Made by a program: the position numbers and the translations under genes. Source: Vibrio qingdaonensis (lineage in GTDB: Bacteria; Pseudomonadota; Gammaproteobacteria; Enterobacterales; Vibrionaceae). From it: a stretch of DNA of 64,000 nt. Position 1 is the first letter of the stretch. Each line of letters begins with the position of its first letter. The stretch spans positions 1 through 64,000 of the forward strand of contig NZ_JAKRRY010000002.1 of assembly GCF_026191675.1 (NCBI RefSeq), written 5' to 3'. The notes beneath the pieces were generated by a model, which was not told the DNA's origin, made no database searches, and saw only the letters and a program-made list of their open reading frames with translations. Shown in pieces: positions 44,563 to 54,008 of the stretch.

Positions 44563-44585
44563 GGCGGTCAGTCGCCAGTTTGTAT
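44554..44585. terminator. 13-bp perfect stem-loop beyond the apeR 3' end
   Basis: ATACAAACTGGCG (44554-44566) pairs with CGCCAGTTTGTAT (44573-44585) around a 6-nt loop. It lies between the small CxxC gene and the convergent apeR and may terminate either; it lacks a long T tract. Confidence 0.55.
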
Positions 44586-44613
44586 ATAACAACGGAACGT
44601 TAGTCCTCTTAAA

Positions 44614-44650
44614 AACGCTAAAGCTTCTTAATAACGCTAAAGCTTCTTAA
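44614..44650. repeat. Tandem duplication of the apeR 3' end
   Basis: AACGCTAAAGCTTCTTAA at 44614-44631 is repeated at 44633-44650 (period 19). The second copy encodes the last residues (KKL) and the stop of apeR, so the first is a duplicated gene end. Confidence 0.9.
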
Positions 44651-45860
44651 AGATAATCGATGTATTAATGCCACCAAATGCGAAGTTATTACTCATCAGG
44701 TATTTGGCATCGAGTTCACGTCCTGAGCCGGAAATGTAGTCGAGCTTGCCACACTGTTCATCTAGCGTATTGAGGTTTAGTGTTGGGTTGAACCAACCGG
44801 TGTGCATCATCTCTAAGCTTAACCATGCTTCAATCGCGCCACAGGCACCTAACGTGTGGCCAAAATAGCTTTTCAAAGAGCTAATCGGTACTTCGCCAAA
44901 GACATTAGCCGTTGCGTTACTTTCGGCAATATCACCGCGTTCGGTGGCGGTTCCGTGGGCAGACACGTAATCAATTTTTTCTGGGGATAGGTTGGCATTT
45001 TGTAGCGCCATTTCCATACATATTTGCATGGTTTCCATTTGTGGTTGCGTCACATGGGCAGCATCACAGTTACTGGCAAAACCGATAATTTCCGCATAAA
45101 TGGTCGCGCCACGAGCGATGGCGTGTTCATACTCTTCTAATACTAACGTGCCGGCCCCTTCGCCAATAACCAGACCATCGCGGCTGGAATCATAAGGGCT
45201 AGGTGTGGATTTAGGCGCGTCATTTTTTAGGCTTGTGGCAAATAAGGTGTCAAATACGGCGGATTCAGTTGGACAAAGCTCTTCACCACCACCGGCAACC
45301 ATCACCGTTTGATAACCGTGTTTCACCGCTTCATAGGCATAGCCTATCGCTTGGCTGCCAGAAGTGCAGGCACTGCTGGTTGGAATGACGCGCCCTTTAA
45401 GTCCGAAAAATAGTCCTACATTAACGGCCGTGGTGTGCGGCATCATCTGTACATAAGTGGTGGCGGTAATTGCACGGGTACTTTTTTCGTTGAGCATGAC
45501 ACCAAATGCACCGATGGCATCGGTACTGCCCGTTGAGGAACCATAGGCGATACCGGTTTGTCCATTGGTGAGCACATCCTGACCAAGAAGGCCTGATTGA
45601 ATCAGGGCATTTTCGGTGGCAACGGTAGCTAACTTGGAAACTCGTCCCATCCCTCGAACTTGCTTACGTTTGTAGTGTTTAGGTAATTCGAAGTGATCAA
45701 TCGGTGCGGCTAACTTGGTATTTAGCCCATCGTATTGTTCATAAGAGGGCATATACTGTGTCGCATTTTCACAGGCGCGAAGCTTTGGTTCAACCGACGC
45801 CCAGTCGTTACCAAAAGCGGTAACACCCGACATACCAGTGACAACAACACGACGGTTCAT
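44637..45860 (-). CDS. apeR: APE beta-ketoacyl-ACP synthase ApeR
   Basis: This 407-residue FabF-type condensing enzyme has the full Cys-His-His triad: SSACTSGSQAIG, SAHGTATERGD and YFGHTLGACG. In aryl polyene clusters three condensing-enzyme genes occur (apeO, apeC, apeR); this is the last gene, in the apeR place. Its role in chain building (extra KS or initiation) is less clear than that of the ApeO-ApeC pair. Its start overlaps the apeQ stop by 4 nt (ATGA). A short tandem duplication spans its end. Confidence 0.88.
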   Translation of the reverse strand: MNRRVVVTGMSGVTAFGNDWASVEPKLRACENATQYMPSYEQYDGLNTKLAAPIDHFELPKHYKRKQVRGMGRVSKLATVATENALIQSGLLGQDVLTNGQTGIAYGSSTGSTDAIGAFGVMLNEKSTRAITATTYVQMMPHTTAVNVGLFFGLKGRVIPTSSACTSGSQAIGYAYEAVKHGYQTVMVAGGGEELCPTESAVFDTLFATSLKNDAPKSTPSPYDSSRDGLVIGEGAGTLVLEEYEHAIARGATIYAEIIGFASNCDAAHVTQPQMETMQICMEMALQNANLSPEKIDYVSAHGTATERGDIAESNATANVFGEVPISSLKSYFGHTLGACGAIEAWLSLEMMHTGWFNPTLNLNTLDEQCGKLDYISGSGRELDAKYLMSNNFAFGGINTSIIFKKL

Positions 45861-46582
45861 ACTAGACCTCCGTTAACGGAAATAACTTGTCGGGTGACAT
45901 AAGATGCGATGTCTGACATCAGGTAACTAACCAATCCAGCCACTTCTTCTGGCTCACCCATGCGACGAAGAGGGATTTGCGGCATAGCGTGTTCCTTGAC
46001 ATGTTCATCAACCATACCAGTATCAATAAGGCCAGGTGCGACACAGTTGACGGTGATTTTACGCTTAGCGAGCTCAAGCGCGAGTGACTTTGTTGCGCCA
46101 ATGATGCCGGCTTTTGCTGCGCTGTAATTGGTTTGTCCACGATTACCCATGATGCCAGAGACGGAAGCAAGCGTGACAATGCGCCCTCCTTTGCGTTTTT
46201 GAACCATTGGCATGACGCAAGGGTGAAGGACATTGTAGAAGCTGTCTAAATTGGTATGAATCACGCCATCCCATTCTTCTTCTGTCATCGCAGGGAATGC
46301 GGTATCTTTTGTTACACCCGCATTATTGACGACACCGTAGTAGGCACCATGCTGCTCAATATCGGCTTCTAAGCGCTCGCGACATTGTTGACGATTACTG
46401 ATGTCAAATTGAATTAATCGCCCGCTACCACCATTTGCTTCGATGGTTTCAAGTGTGTGCAAAGCACCTTGCTTATCACCCATGTAATGCACAGCAATGG
46501 TAAAGCCATCGCTAGCGAGTTGGATAGCAATCGCTTTGCCGATGCCTTTGCTGGCACCAGTGACTAAAACTTGTCGGCTCAT
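45857..46582 (-). CDS. apeQ: APE 3-ketoacyl-ACP reductase ApeQ
   Basis: This 241-residue SDR of the FabG type has TGASKGIG near residue 7, NNAG, and a catalytic YSAAK motif (Tyr-x3-Lys) with the preceding Ser in LASVSG. It would reduce the 3-keto group in each polyene extension round using NADPH. It has 4-nt overlaps with apeP upstream and apeR downstream. Confidence 0.92.
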   Translation of the reverse strand: MSRQVLVTGASKGIGKAIAIQLASDGFTIAVHYMGDKQGALHTLETIEANGGSGRLIQFDISNRQQCRERLEADIEQHGAYYGVVNNAGVTKDTAFPAMTEEEWDGVIHTNLDSFYNVLHPCVMPMVQKRKGGRIVTLASVSGIMGNRGQTNYSAAKAGIIGATKSLALELAKRKITVNCVAPGLIDTGMVDEHVKEHAMPQIPLRRMGEPEEVAGLVSYLMSDIASYVTRQVISVNGGLV

Positions 46583-47043
46583 TGAGAGTTCCTATTTTTC
46601 ATTTCTTCTAATTTTTGTTCTGACGGTACATACACATTGAGTTGGCAGGAGGCGATGGTAGCTCCGTTCAATTCTAATCGGGCCGAGAAGACTGCCATGC
46701 CGCTGTCTTCTATTATTTTTTCAGCATGAATATCCAGCGTCTGGCCTTGCTTAAATGTGTCGCATTCTACCTGATATCGTCGACTTCCTAATAGAAATCC
46801 GACGGGTGGCGCTTCACCTTTTTGTTTGGCGTGAAATCCAGACCATGCGGCAACAGATTGCGCCATGAATTCGATACCGACATAGGCCGGCATTGATTGT
46901 GCTTCTGTGTTGAAGAACAGATGGTGATCGCCAATATCGACTTGGCAGTGAACGGTTTCACTTTGAATATTGATAACCCGATCGACCAGTATCATGGGGT
47001 CGTCGTGGGGGAGTAGCTGATCAATGGTAGGAAAGCTAGTCAT
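46579..47043 (-). CDS. apeP: APE hotdog-fold dehydratase ApeP
   Basis: This 154-residue protein is of the FabZ/ApeP hotdog family. The start is the ATG with GGAG 7 nt upstream, which overlaps the end of apeO; a TTG 12 nt earlier is in frame but less likely. PHDDPMILVDRVI and MPAYVGIEFMAQSVAAW are the family blocks, with the conserved His and the active-site Glu. It would dehydrate 3-hydroxyacyl-ACP intermediates to give the conjugated double bonds. Confidence 0.88.
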   Translation of the reverse strand: MTSFPTIDQLLPHDDPMILVDRVINIQSETVHCQVDIGDHHLFFNTEAQSMPAYVGIEFMAQSVAAWSGFHAKQKGEAPPVGFLLGSRRYQVECDTFKQGQTLDIHAEKIIEDSGMAVFSARLELNGATIASCQLNVYVPSEQKLEEMKNRNSQ

Positions 47044-48241
47044 TCCATACTCCAAAAATTAAGCTGATATTATTGCCGCCAAACGCGAAAGAGTTACTCA
47101 ATATTGCTCCACCATTAAGTGTAAGGTCGGTTTCGACCAAATTGATCTCTATATCATTCGCTTTGTTTTGGCAGTGTTGTTTAGGCAACAGCAAATCATA
47201 GTTAAGTATATACCAAGCGATAGCTGCTTCAGTGGCACTGGCGGCCCCTAGGGTATGTCCGGTCAACGGTTTCGTTGAACTAACAGGCACCGATTGCCCA
47301 AATACGCGAGCGATGGCTTTGCTTTCCATGCGATCATTTAACGGCGTGGCGGTGCCATGCGCATTGATATAACCGATGTCTTCGGCCGTTAAGTGTGCAT
47401 CGGTGAGTGCTTTTTGCATGGCTTGCTCTGCACCGTTCCCGTCTGGATGAGGGGCAGAAATATGGTGTGCATCTGAACTGTCACCAACGCCAAGCAGAGC
47501 AATGTGTCTTTGGGAGGCAGGGCTGGGCGTTTTAGATAGCAGCATAAACGCCGCGGATTCGCCGATATTGATGCCATTGCGATTTTCATCAAAAGGGCGG
47601 CATAACTGTTCGGAGAGTGCTTCTAAGCTATTGAAACCATTTAGGGTTAAGGCGCAAAGTGTATCCACACCGCCGACGATGACGGCGTCAACCAGGCCTG
47701 ATTTTAGTAAGCGTTTGGCACTAAGAAATACACGACCACTTGACGAACACGCAGTAGAAATGGCGTAGCAAGGGCCGCTGATATCAAAATAGTCAGCGAT
47801 AAAGTCGCTGCAGTTGCCTAACTCTTGTTTGCTGTAGTGGAAGTGAGAGGGGAACTCGCCATTCGCTAGTTTAGCCGTGTATGCGGCTTCACCATCCGAA
47901 ATGCCCGAGGTGCTGGTACCGACGATAACGGCCACTCGTTCTGAACCGTATTGTGCGATAGCTTCACGTACATTGACTTCAATTTGCTGCAGGGCTGAAA
48001 GCGCGAGACGGTTGTTTCTTGAATCATAGTGAAGCAAATGTGGGGGCAGACTAGGGAGCGTGTCGGTGACTTTACCCACTATCGTCGCTCCACCAGCATT
48101 GAGCAGTCCTTCAGCGTGTTCCATGCTTGGGCAATCACGCAATGACAAGCGTTGTTGAATGCTTGCTGGCGTATTGCCTAACGCGGAATGAAAGCCGCAC
48201 GCATGGATAAATATTGGTGTTGGAGAATTGGTTTGCTTCAT
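47036..48241 (-). CDS. apeO: APE beta-ketoacyl-ACP synthase ApeO
   Basis: This 401-residue condensing enzyme has ISTACSSSGRVFLSAKR (nucleophilic Cys), NAHGTATPLNDRME and KPLTGHTLGAASAT (catalytic His pair). In the characterised Xenorhabdus APE pathway ApeO forms a heterodimer with the shorter, Cys-less ApeC, acting as KS and chain-length partner. This copy sits at the start of the O-P-Q-R block. Its 3' end overlaps apeP. Confidence 0.9.
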   Translation of the reverse strand: MKQTNSPTPIFIHACGFHSALGNTPASIQQRLSLRDCPSMEHAEGLLNAGGATIVGKVTDTLPSLPPHLLHYDSRNNRLALSALQQIEVNVREAIAQYGSERVAVIVGTSTSGISDGEAAYTAKLANGEFPSHFHYSKQELGNCSDFIADYFDISGPCYAISTACSSSGRVFLSAKRLLKSGLVDAVIVGGVDTLCALTLNGFNSLEALSEQLCRPFDENRNGINIGESAAFMLLSKTPSPASQRHIALLGVGDSSDAHHISAPHPDGNGAEQAMQKALTDAHLTAEDIGYINAHGTATPLNDRMESKAIARVFGQSVPVSSTKPLTGHTLGAASATEAAIAWYILNYDLLLPKQHCQNKANDIEINLVETDLTLNGGAILSNSFAFGGNNISLIFGVWND

Positions 48242-48250
48242 GCCTGAGTA

Positions 48251-48913
48251 TTATTCGTCGTTGAGTTTAAAGTTGAGCGTTTGGATCACGATTGAGTACC
48301 CTAATTGCTGGTGTTCAAAATGAATCTTACCCTGCAATGGTTCTCTATTATCGTAACGAATGATGATAACGGGAGTGCCGGTTTCATCGATGATTTGACG
48401 TTGACCTGCCGTGTCTATGATACGCCACTTTATCGTATTTAGTGGGGCTTCCCAAGCACTTTGCGGCCAGAGTGTTATCATCAAATTAAATAAAATCTGC
48501 TGTGGGTCGGGTAAGGTATTTTCTAGTCCGTTCAATACGTTGGCGTTAATATCATTATTTTGGTAAGTCAGTGACATGATACGTGTGCCCCAAGAGGAGA
48601 AACCTGCCAAAATCACCTTGTCCTTATTCACCTGCAGTTGGACGGGAAGCTGTGAGGATTCGAGGCCTTTTTCACCCTGCCAAGTGGCGCTTATTAACTG
48701 ACTGGCGGTGAGTTGATAGCCTAGCTCAGCAGGGGCGGGTAAAGCGACAGTGGTTCCAGGTTTTAACTGTACTTGTGTCGAGGCGGCTTGTGGCTTTAGC
48801 GCGCAGCCGATAACGCTGCTTAAGACAAACAACACTGCCAAATACTTAACCGCTTGTCTAACGAATAGACTCTTGTGACCAGCACGAGTGGCCATCATTG
48901 ATTTCATTGACAT
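48251..48913 (-). CDS. apeN: APE cluster lipoprotein ApeN (DUF3261)
   Basis: This 220-residue protein has a lipoprotein signal ending LSSVIGC. The mature part resembles DUF3261 lipoproteins found in APE clusters, probably inserted in the outer membrane and involved in placing the lipid-linked pigment. Its start overlaps the apeM stop by 1 nt. The function is inferred from the cluster. Confidence 0.8.
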   Translation of the reverse strand: MSMKSMMATRAGHKSLFVRQAVKYLAVLFVLSSVIGCALKPQAASTQVQLKPGTTVALPAPAELGYQLTASQLISATWQGEKGLESSQLPVQLQVNKDKVILAGFSSWGTRIMSLTYQNNDINANVLNGLENTLPDPQQILFNLMITLWPQSAWEAPLNTIKWRIIDTAGQRQIIDETGTPVIIIRYDNREPLQGKIHFEHQQLGYSIVIQTLNFKLNDE

Positions 48914-51333
48914 TATTGCGACTCCCTATGTTCACTTTGGACAAGATCAATCGCTAACGGAGAGAGCAACCAAGCAATGAAAATACCAGTAAGAACGGTG
49001 ATCCCAAAGCTGTGAATGGCATGCGTATCACTGAGCGATAGTAACCCAAAGGACAGCAGTGTGGTTATCGCAGATAACGTAATGGCAAGCAAGGTGCTGT
49101 GGCAGCGCTGCTGTTCGGCAAAAAATAGCGTGTAGTCAATACCGATGCCGATGATTAATACTAACGCGAGTAAATTAAATAAGTTCAACTCGCTACCTGT
49201 CGCCGCTGTGACGGCGAGCCCGGCAAGGCAAGCGATAAGTGATGGCAGTAAGATACGAATGGCTCGTTTAATGTCATATCTCCAAACTAATATCACGGCA
49301 ATGGCGAAGATGGCCAAAGCAAGAAGTTCCATGATTTTGATGCGGTATTGACCAAATAGCTCTGACACTTCTTCAGCTTTATTAAGATAAGTAATCTGTG
49401 GTTGTTGCGTTGACAGTGCTTTCACGATGGCGGCGTCGCTGACATCTTTGAGAAGAATGACGGAGGCCACTTGTCCTTCAATTTCGCCAAGGTAGAGAAA
49501 ACGCAATGGCTCAGAGACGGGATGCTGAAGGTAGTCTGGCAGGGTGACCAGAGTGGGCTGCTCCGCGATTTTGGGGTAACGAGTAAGGTGCAAAGCCTTA
49601 GCTAAAGCCTTACCTTGGTCAAGATACAATGACTGGATGAGTGTGAAGTCTTCCACCTGTCTTTGTTGAGATGGCAGGTAGCGGTGAAGGCTTTGATAGC
49701 CACTGATTATTTGCGTATCTTGCCAGTCGTTGAGTTGTGATTCGAGTGACTCGAGCGATTGCAACAGCGCTTCATTATCATCGGCGGTGACCACCAACAT
49801 CTGCTGGGAAGATTGCATGCCCGTTAAGGTTGCAATGAGGGTTTCTTGTTGCTTTAGCGCAGCAGGCATAGCTTGCAATTGATGAATGTCGTCGTTGTAA
49901 CGTACGTGCGTCATGGCAAATAAACTGAGGAATAAAATGGCGCTTGGTAAGCCCCAAGATACGAAACGGTTTTGCCATGTGGTCAGCCATAGCTGACTCA
50001 GTTGTTGACCGGGCAATTGACGTGGTTTACTTGGCGAACGCGCTAAAATAGGGTACCAAGCGACGACAGTGGCATACGCAGAAATCAGTCCTATAGCAGA
50101 AAACAGGGCTAATTGCTGCAAGCCTGGGAAAGGGGCGATAAATAGCCCTAAGTAACCAATCAAACTGGTCATTAACCCCAACGTAATCGCAATGAAAATG
50201 TGTTTTAGCCCTTTCAGACTATCCCATTTATTGCCTGCAGCAAGCCGATCGGTGAGGAAGTGAAAGGCGTAGTCAATCGAGACTCCGATAAGGCTAGCAC
50301 CAAATACCAAACTAAATAAATGGACACGACCAAATACAAACGTGGTGACTGCCATGGCAACCAGTAGGCCAATTGAGACAGAAAGTAAGGCAAGGGCAAG
50401 CGGCGTCAGGCTGCGAAAAACCATGGCGATCAGCAGCACCACGCCCAGTAATGAGAACACGCCGATAGTACTGATTTCAGATTTGGCACTTCGTGTGCCA
50501 AAGTCGGCGTAAAACAACACCCCAGTATGAGCCACGTCCACCTGATAGTGTTGGGTCAGATTTTGCTGCCATTGCTCGATAAGCGGAACCGCTTGCTGAG
50601 CTTGCATGCTATAGGGTGAATCGTTGAGTTCAGCGGTAATCAGCAAATAGGTCTTGTCTTGATACTGGGTGGTTAAGTAGCCGTTCGTTAACCCAAATGA
50701 CGATGAAGAATGACTAATTTGGCTTAGATAGTCACGAAACAGTAAAAAGGGATCGTTTGCCAGCTCTTGACCTGTCACACCAGCAAAGGGGTTGTAAACC
50801 GATTGGATAACGCGTTGAGTTTGCGCACTTGGATTATCCTCAAGTCGCGCTCGCTGTGCCGATGTTAATTGCTGCCAACGATGCTGGAAGTAATACTGAG
50901 CCCATTGCTGTTGCTGTTTAGCGTCAATTTCAGCGGTGATATTGGCGAAGTAGCCGCTATTTTTAAGTTGATTAGTAAAGGTCTGAGCAGCCTGATAAAG
51001 CGCGCTATTATCGCTGTCTTTAGTCGTTTTAAGCGCTTTATCCCTATCTCCTGCAGGAGAATCAGCAGAGAGCACAAACACCACCTTGTCACTCAAACTT
51101 GTGGTGACTTTATCAAAAGCACTTTCTGCAATAGGGTTTTGCTCGTTGACGGGCAGTAATTTAAGGATATCGGTTTCAATGGGGGAAACCGAACTAAAGC
51201 CCCATTGCTTAACAAGCAAAAGAGTGGCAAATACCACCACACCTAACCATAAAACGGCCAGTTGATGTGAACGAGTTTTGTTAAAGCGGTGACTAGCCGC
51301 TTGGCTAGAATTGGAACTGGGCTTGTTCGGCAT
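48913..51333 (-). CDS. apeM: APE cluster RND/MMPL-family exporter ApeM
   Basis: This 806-residue membrane protein has one N-terminal helix and two sets of about five helices separated by large periplasmic loops, the RND/MMPL arrangement. It likely moves the aryl-polyene lipid from the inner membrane towards the outer membrane together with the LolA-like ApeL. Conserved segments include VFGASLIGVSIDYAFHFLTDR and LVLIIGIGIDYTLFFAEQQ, with acidic residues for proton coupling. It overlaps apeL by 29 nt. Confidence 0.88.
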   Translation of the reverse strand: MPNKPSSNSSQAASHRFNKTRSHQLAVLWLGVVVFATLLLVKQWGFSSVSPIETDILKLLPVNEQNPIAESAFDKVTTSLSDKVVFVLSADSPAGDRDKALKTTKDSDNSALYQAAQTFTNQLKNSGYFANITAEIDAKQQQQWAQYYFQHRWQQLTSAQRARLEDNPSAQTQRVIQSVYNPFAGVTGQELANDPFLLFRDYLSQISHSSSSFGLTNGYLTTQYQDKTYLLITAELNDSPYSMQAQQAVPLIEQWQQNLTQHYQVDVAHTGVLFYADFGTRSAKSEISTIGVFSLLGVVLLIAMVFRSLTPLALALLSVSIGLLVAMAVTTFVFGRVHLFSLVFGASLIGVSIDYAFHFLTDRLAAGNKWDSLKGLKHIFIAITLGLMTSLIGYLGLFIAPFPGLQQLALFSAIGLISAYATVVAWYPILARSPSKPRQLPGQQLSQLWLTTWQNRFVSWGLPSAILFLSLFAMTHVRYNDDIHQLQAMPAALKQQETLIATLTGMQSSQQMLVVTADDNEALLQSLESLESQLNDWQDTQIISGYQSLHRYLPSQQRQVEDFTLIQSLYLDQGKALAKALHLTRYPKIAEQPTLVTLPDYLQHPVSEPLRFLYLGEIEGQVASVILLKDVSDAAIVKALSTQQPQITYLNKAEEVSELFGQYRIKIMELLALAIFAIAVILVWRYDIKRAIRILLPSLIACLAGLAVTAATGSELNLFNLLALVLIIGIGIDYTLFFAEQQRCHSTLLAITLSAITTLLSFGLLSLSDTHAIHSFGITVLTGIFIAWLLSPLAIDLVQSEHRESQ

Positions 51334-51949
51334 CCGTTAGGCTCTTTGGTTGATAACGTTGATGACTAAACGTTATGTCAGTTTTGTCACCACGAATTTC
51401 TTGTAGAGTTAAGCGTTCAAGATCGTCTTTTCCGCTAATGGTGATGTTGTCAAAAACTGCATTGAGTGGTGCAGCAAGAGGAGTTAGGACCAAGAACCAT
51501 TGGCCCTGGGATGCCGTAAACTGCATATCAAACTGCTGCTCTAATTGTTGGGTATCACCATGAAATACGGCAAGGAATATATGGCTAAAATAGAATGCCA
51601 TTGGGTTATCTTCGGCGGTGATCACCTGCGCAGGCTGATCGGCAAAGGTTTGACGTAGCTTGTCTTTTGTTAACACCAATTGGACAGAAAATGGCACTTG
51701 CTGGTGCCATAAGAGCCCATTAGTTTTGTCTAGTGTGAACTGTCCCGATGAACTAAGAGGCTGATCAAACATGGCGATATGACGCTGTTGCTCAAAGTCG
51801 CCTCGTACTAGCTCATGCTTTGCCAATTGCTGTTGTAAGTCTGTAATGTTACTGACTTGCGCCCATGACAAGGGAGAAAACAGTAGCAGTAGCACGATGA
51901 GATTATGACGCCATGTTGCACGAGTCACTAGAGTTGGATTATTTGCCAT
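51305..51949 (-). CDS. apeL: APE cluster LolA-like periplasmic carrier ApeL
   Basis: This protein of about 214 residues has a signal peptide (LIVLLLLFSPLSWAQ). The LolA-type start of the mature part is LQQQLAKHELVRGDFEQQRHI, and LSSSGQFTLDKTNGLLWHQQ is the usual LolA strand block. It should shuttle the lipid-linked product across the periplasm. I chose the ATG of MANNPT; an upstream in-frame ATG at 51964 is an alternative, and the long ORF beyond that overlaps apeK and is not real. Confidence 0.85.
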   Translation of the reverse strand: MANNPTLVTRATWRHNLIVLLLLFSPLSWAQVSNITDLQQQLAKHELVRGDFEQQRHIAMFDQPLSSSGQFTLDKTNGLLWHQQVPFSVQLVLTKDKLRQTFADQPAQVITAEDNPMAFYFSHIFLAVFHGDTQQLEQQFDMQFTASQGQWFLVLTPLAAPLNAVFDNITISGKDDLERLTLQEIRGDKTDITFSHQRYQPKSLTDAEQAQFQF

Positions 51950-52391
51950 GATTAACGTGTCCATGTAGATGCCAATGCTCGACTTTTTCGATAAACACGC
52001 GAGGGGAAGCAAAACACATCTCCTCGGTTTCAATTGAGACCGCGACTTGAGTGGTGTGGGCTTTGCACATTCGAGTAGCGTTGTCTGCATCGTAGATAAC
52101 ATAGTCGACACGCAGACGATTTTCCCACTCGGTGAGGTGGGCCGTGACGCGAATGTCATGATTAAATGGAATGGCTTTGACGTATTTCACGCGGGTATCT
52201 ATGATCGGCCAAGCAAATCCCGAGGCTTGCATGGCGCGATAATCATAACCAATTTTGCTCATCAACACGCGACGCGCCTCTTCAAAAAATCGAAAGAAGT
52301 TGCCGTGATAGATGACGCCCATTGGATCGGCGTCCTGAAAAGAGGTCACAATTGAGACCTCTGCCGTGAGCGGATGTGTGATGTCAGTCAT
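51939..52391 (-). CDS. apeK: APE cluster hotdog thioesterase ApeK
   Basis: This 150-residue acyl-CoA/ACP thioesterase is of the 4-hydroxybenzoyl-CoA thioesterase type. The family block is FQDADPMGVIYHGNFFRFFEEARR, where the Asp is the usual active-site residue. It could hydrolyse stalled or finished acyl thioesters. AGGAAACGCT precedes the ATG, and a 14-bp tandem repeat separates it from the ammonia-lyase gene. Confidence 0.87.
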   Translation of the reverse strand: MTDITHPLTAEVSIVTSFQDADPMGVIYHGNFFRFFEEARRVLMSKIGYDYRAMQASGFAWPIIDTRVKYVKAIPFNHDIRVTAHLTEWENRLRVDYVIYDADNATRMCKAHTTQVAVSIETEEMCFASPRVFIEKVEHWHLHGHVNHGK

Positions 52392-52398
52392 AGCGTTT

Positions 52399-52440
52399 CC
52401 TAACGGTTAATACCTAACGGTTAATACCTAACGGTTAATA
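52399..52440. repeat. Three perfect tandem 14-bp repeats between apeK and the ammonia-lyase gene
   Basis: CCTAACGGTTAATA occurs at 52399, 52413 and 52427, followed by a degenerate fourth copy (52441-52454) leading into the stop codon region of the ammonia-lyase. On the minus strand each unit contains TATTAA, as does the gene's own end. Confidence 0.9.
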
Positions 52441-52469
52441 CCTATTACTTAATGCCTAATGTTTAGCGC

Positions 52470-54008
52470 TTAATACAGCGACCAATGACGTTGCTGAATA
52501 CGGTTCATGAAATGGCGTAAATCCGCTTCCAATGGGCGATCTTCAATCACCATTTCAAACTCACTTAATATCGAATCGCGAATGGCTTTCAGGTTGTCAC
52601 TCATGTGATGTTCATCGAGCTCATTATGTCGTTTTCGAAGTTCAATCGCTTGTGTTCCTGCAAGTAACGAAGCTGCCGCGACTTGTTCGGTCAGTTCTAA
52701 TACGCGTAAGCAGTCACGCGCGGCAATCGTGCCCATGCTGACTTTATCTTGGTTATGGCATTCGGTAGAGCGCGAAAATACGCTATCAGGCATGGTGTGT
52801 TTCAATGCTTCGGCTGTCCATGCCGATATACCAATTTGCACCGCTTTAAAACCGTGATTGATTGGCTTACGATCGCCTTCAGCGCCAGTTAGGTTATAAG
52901 GCAGGCCATTATTGAACTTGTAGTCCATCAATTGCGCCATTTGACGATCCAGTAAATCCGCCAGATTGGCGACGCCGGTTTTTAAGGTATCCATTGCCAT
53001 CGCAATATGACCGCCGTAGAAGTGACCACCGTGCAGAACACGCTCGTTATCACCATCAATAATTGGGTTATCATTGGCGCTGTTGAGTTCATTCTCTATC
53101 AGTTGACGTAGCCATGGTAGCGAGTCTTGAACCACACCAATAACATGTGGTGCGCAGCGAAGTGAGTATCGGTCTTGTAAGCGGTCACTATTGCGAGGTG
53201 GGCGTTCGGCTTGTAGATCATCACGTAGCCATGCTGCTATTTGTTGCTGACCCGGATGAGGCTTCACGGCAAACAACGCTTCGTCAAAATGGAAATCGTT
53301 GCCATGAATGCCAACGGAAACCATCGCTGTGATCTTTGTGCACAACTGAGCCAGATATTCCGCTCGTTTAAAGGCCAAACACGCAAGCGCAGTCATGACC
53401 GAGGTGCCGTTCATTAACGCTAGCCCTTCTTTGGGCTTGAGCGTAATGGGTTTGATGTTTAGTGCTTTGAAGACGTCTTCTGTTGCGCGAATTTCACCTT
53501 TGTATAGCACTTCACGCTCACCGATAAGAGCCGCAGCTAAGTAGGAAAGCGGCGTAAGGTCGCCACTGGCACCTACGGAACCTTCTTGCGGAATTCTTGG
53601 GGCAATATCATGATTGATGAGTGTGGTGATTTGATTGAGTAGGTCGTGTGAGACGCCCGACATGCCTTGAGATAGCGAACACAAACGTGTTGCTAAAACG
53701 GCGCGCGATTGTTCGTGGCTGAGGTTATCACCCAATCCACAACCATGGAATCGTGTTAGGTGCAGAGGTAACTCATCAACGAGGTGCGGCGGAATAGCGA
53801 CGGTACACGAATCGCCATAACCTGTCGTCACGCCGTAAATAACGCCTTCTTCTTTCAATAAACGCTCTAGGAACGCGACGCTTCGATCGATTTTGGCGAC
53901 GTAGTCCGGAGAACGATTCATGCTTGCCGATGCGCCCGCCGAAATGGCAACAACATCTTCAATGGAAAGGTGCTCGGCACCAAAAATAATATTAGTGTTC
54001 TTCGTCAT
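52470..54008 (-). CDS. MIO-type aromatic amino acid ammonia-lyase (probable tyrosine ammonia-lyase) in the APE cluster
   Basis: This 512-residue HAL/PAL/TAL-family enzyme has the self-forming MIO cofactor triad Ala147-Ser148-Gly149 in GSVGASGDLTPLSYLAAAL and the conserved catalytic Tyr in GVTTGYGDS. The selectivity loop reads LPLHLTRFHG: His83-Leu84 align with the His-Leu pair that selects tyrosine in Rhodobacter TAL, whereas HutH has Ser-His there. I therefore favour deamination of tyrosine to 4-coumarate, a starter that ApeH could load. It lies between apeJ (17-nt overlap) and apeK. Histidine ammonia-lyase is the common automatic label, but no hut genes are nearby. Confidence 0.82.
   Translation of the reverse strand: MTKNTNIIFGAEHLSIEDVVAISAGASASMNRSPDYVAKIDRSVAFLERLLKEEGVIYGVTTGYGDSCTVAIPPHLVDELPLHLTRFHGCGLGDNLSHEQSRAVLATRLCSLSQGMSGVSHDLLNQITTLINHDIAPRIPQEGSVGASGDLTPLSYLAAALIGEREVLYKGEIRATEDVFKALNIKPITLKPKEGLALMNGTSVMTALACLAFKRAEYLAQLCTKITAMVSVGIHGNDFHFDEALFAVKPHPGQQQIAAWLRDDLQAERPPRNSDRLQDRYSLRCAPHVIGVVQDSLPWLRQLIENELNSANDNPIIDGDNERVLHGGHFYGGHIAMAMDTLKTGVANLADLLDRQMAQLMDYKFNNGLPYNLTGAEGDRKPINHGFKAVQIGISAWTAEALKHTMPDSVFSRSTECHNQDKVSMGTIAARDCLRVLELTEQVAAASLLAGTQAIELRKRHNELDEHHMSDNLKAIRDSILSEFEMVIEDRPLEADLRHFMNRIQQRHWSLY

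Noticed and set aside
51950..52159. Long N-terminal extension of the LolA-like protein
   Set aside because: It overlaps apeK in another frame and lacks LolA or signal-peptide character; the signal peptide starts at MANNPT.
52470..54008. Histidine utilisation HutH
   Set aside because: The Ser-His selectivity pair of HutH is absent, no other hut genes are near, and the gene is embedded in the APE operon.
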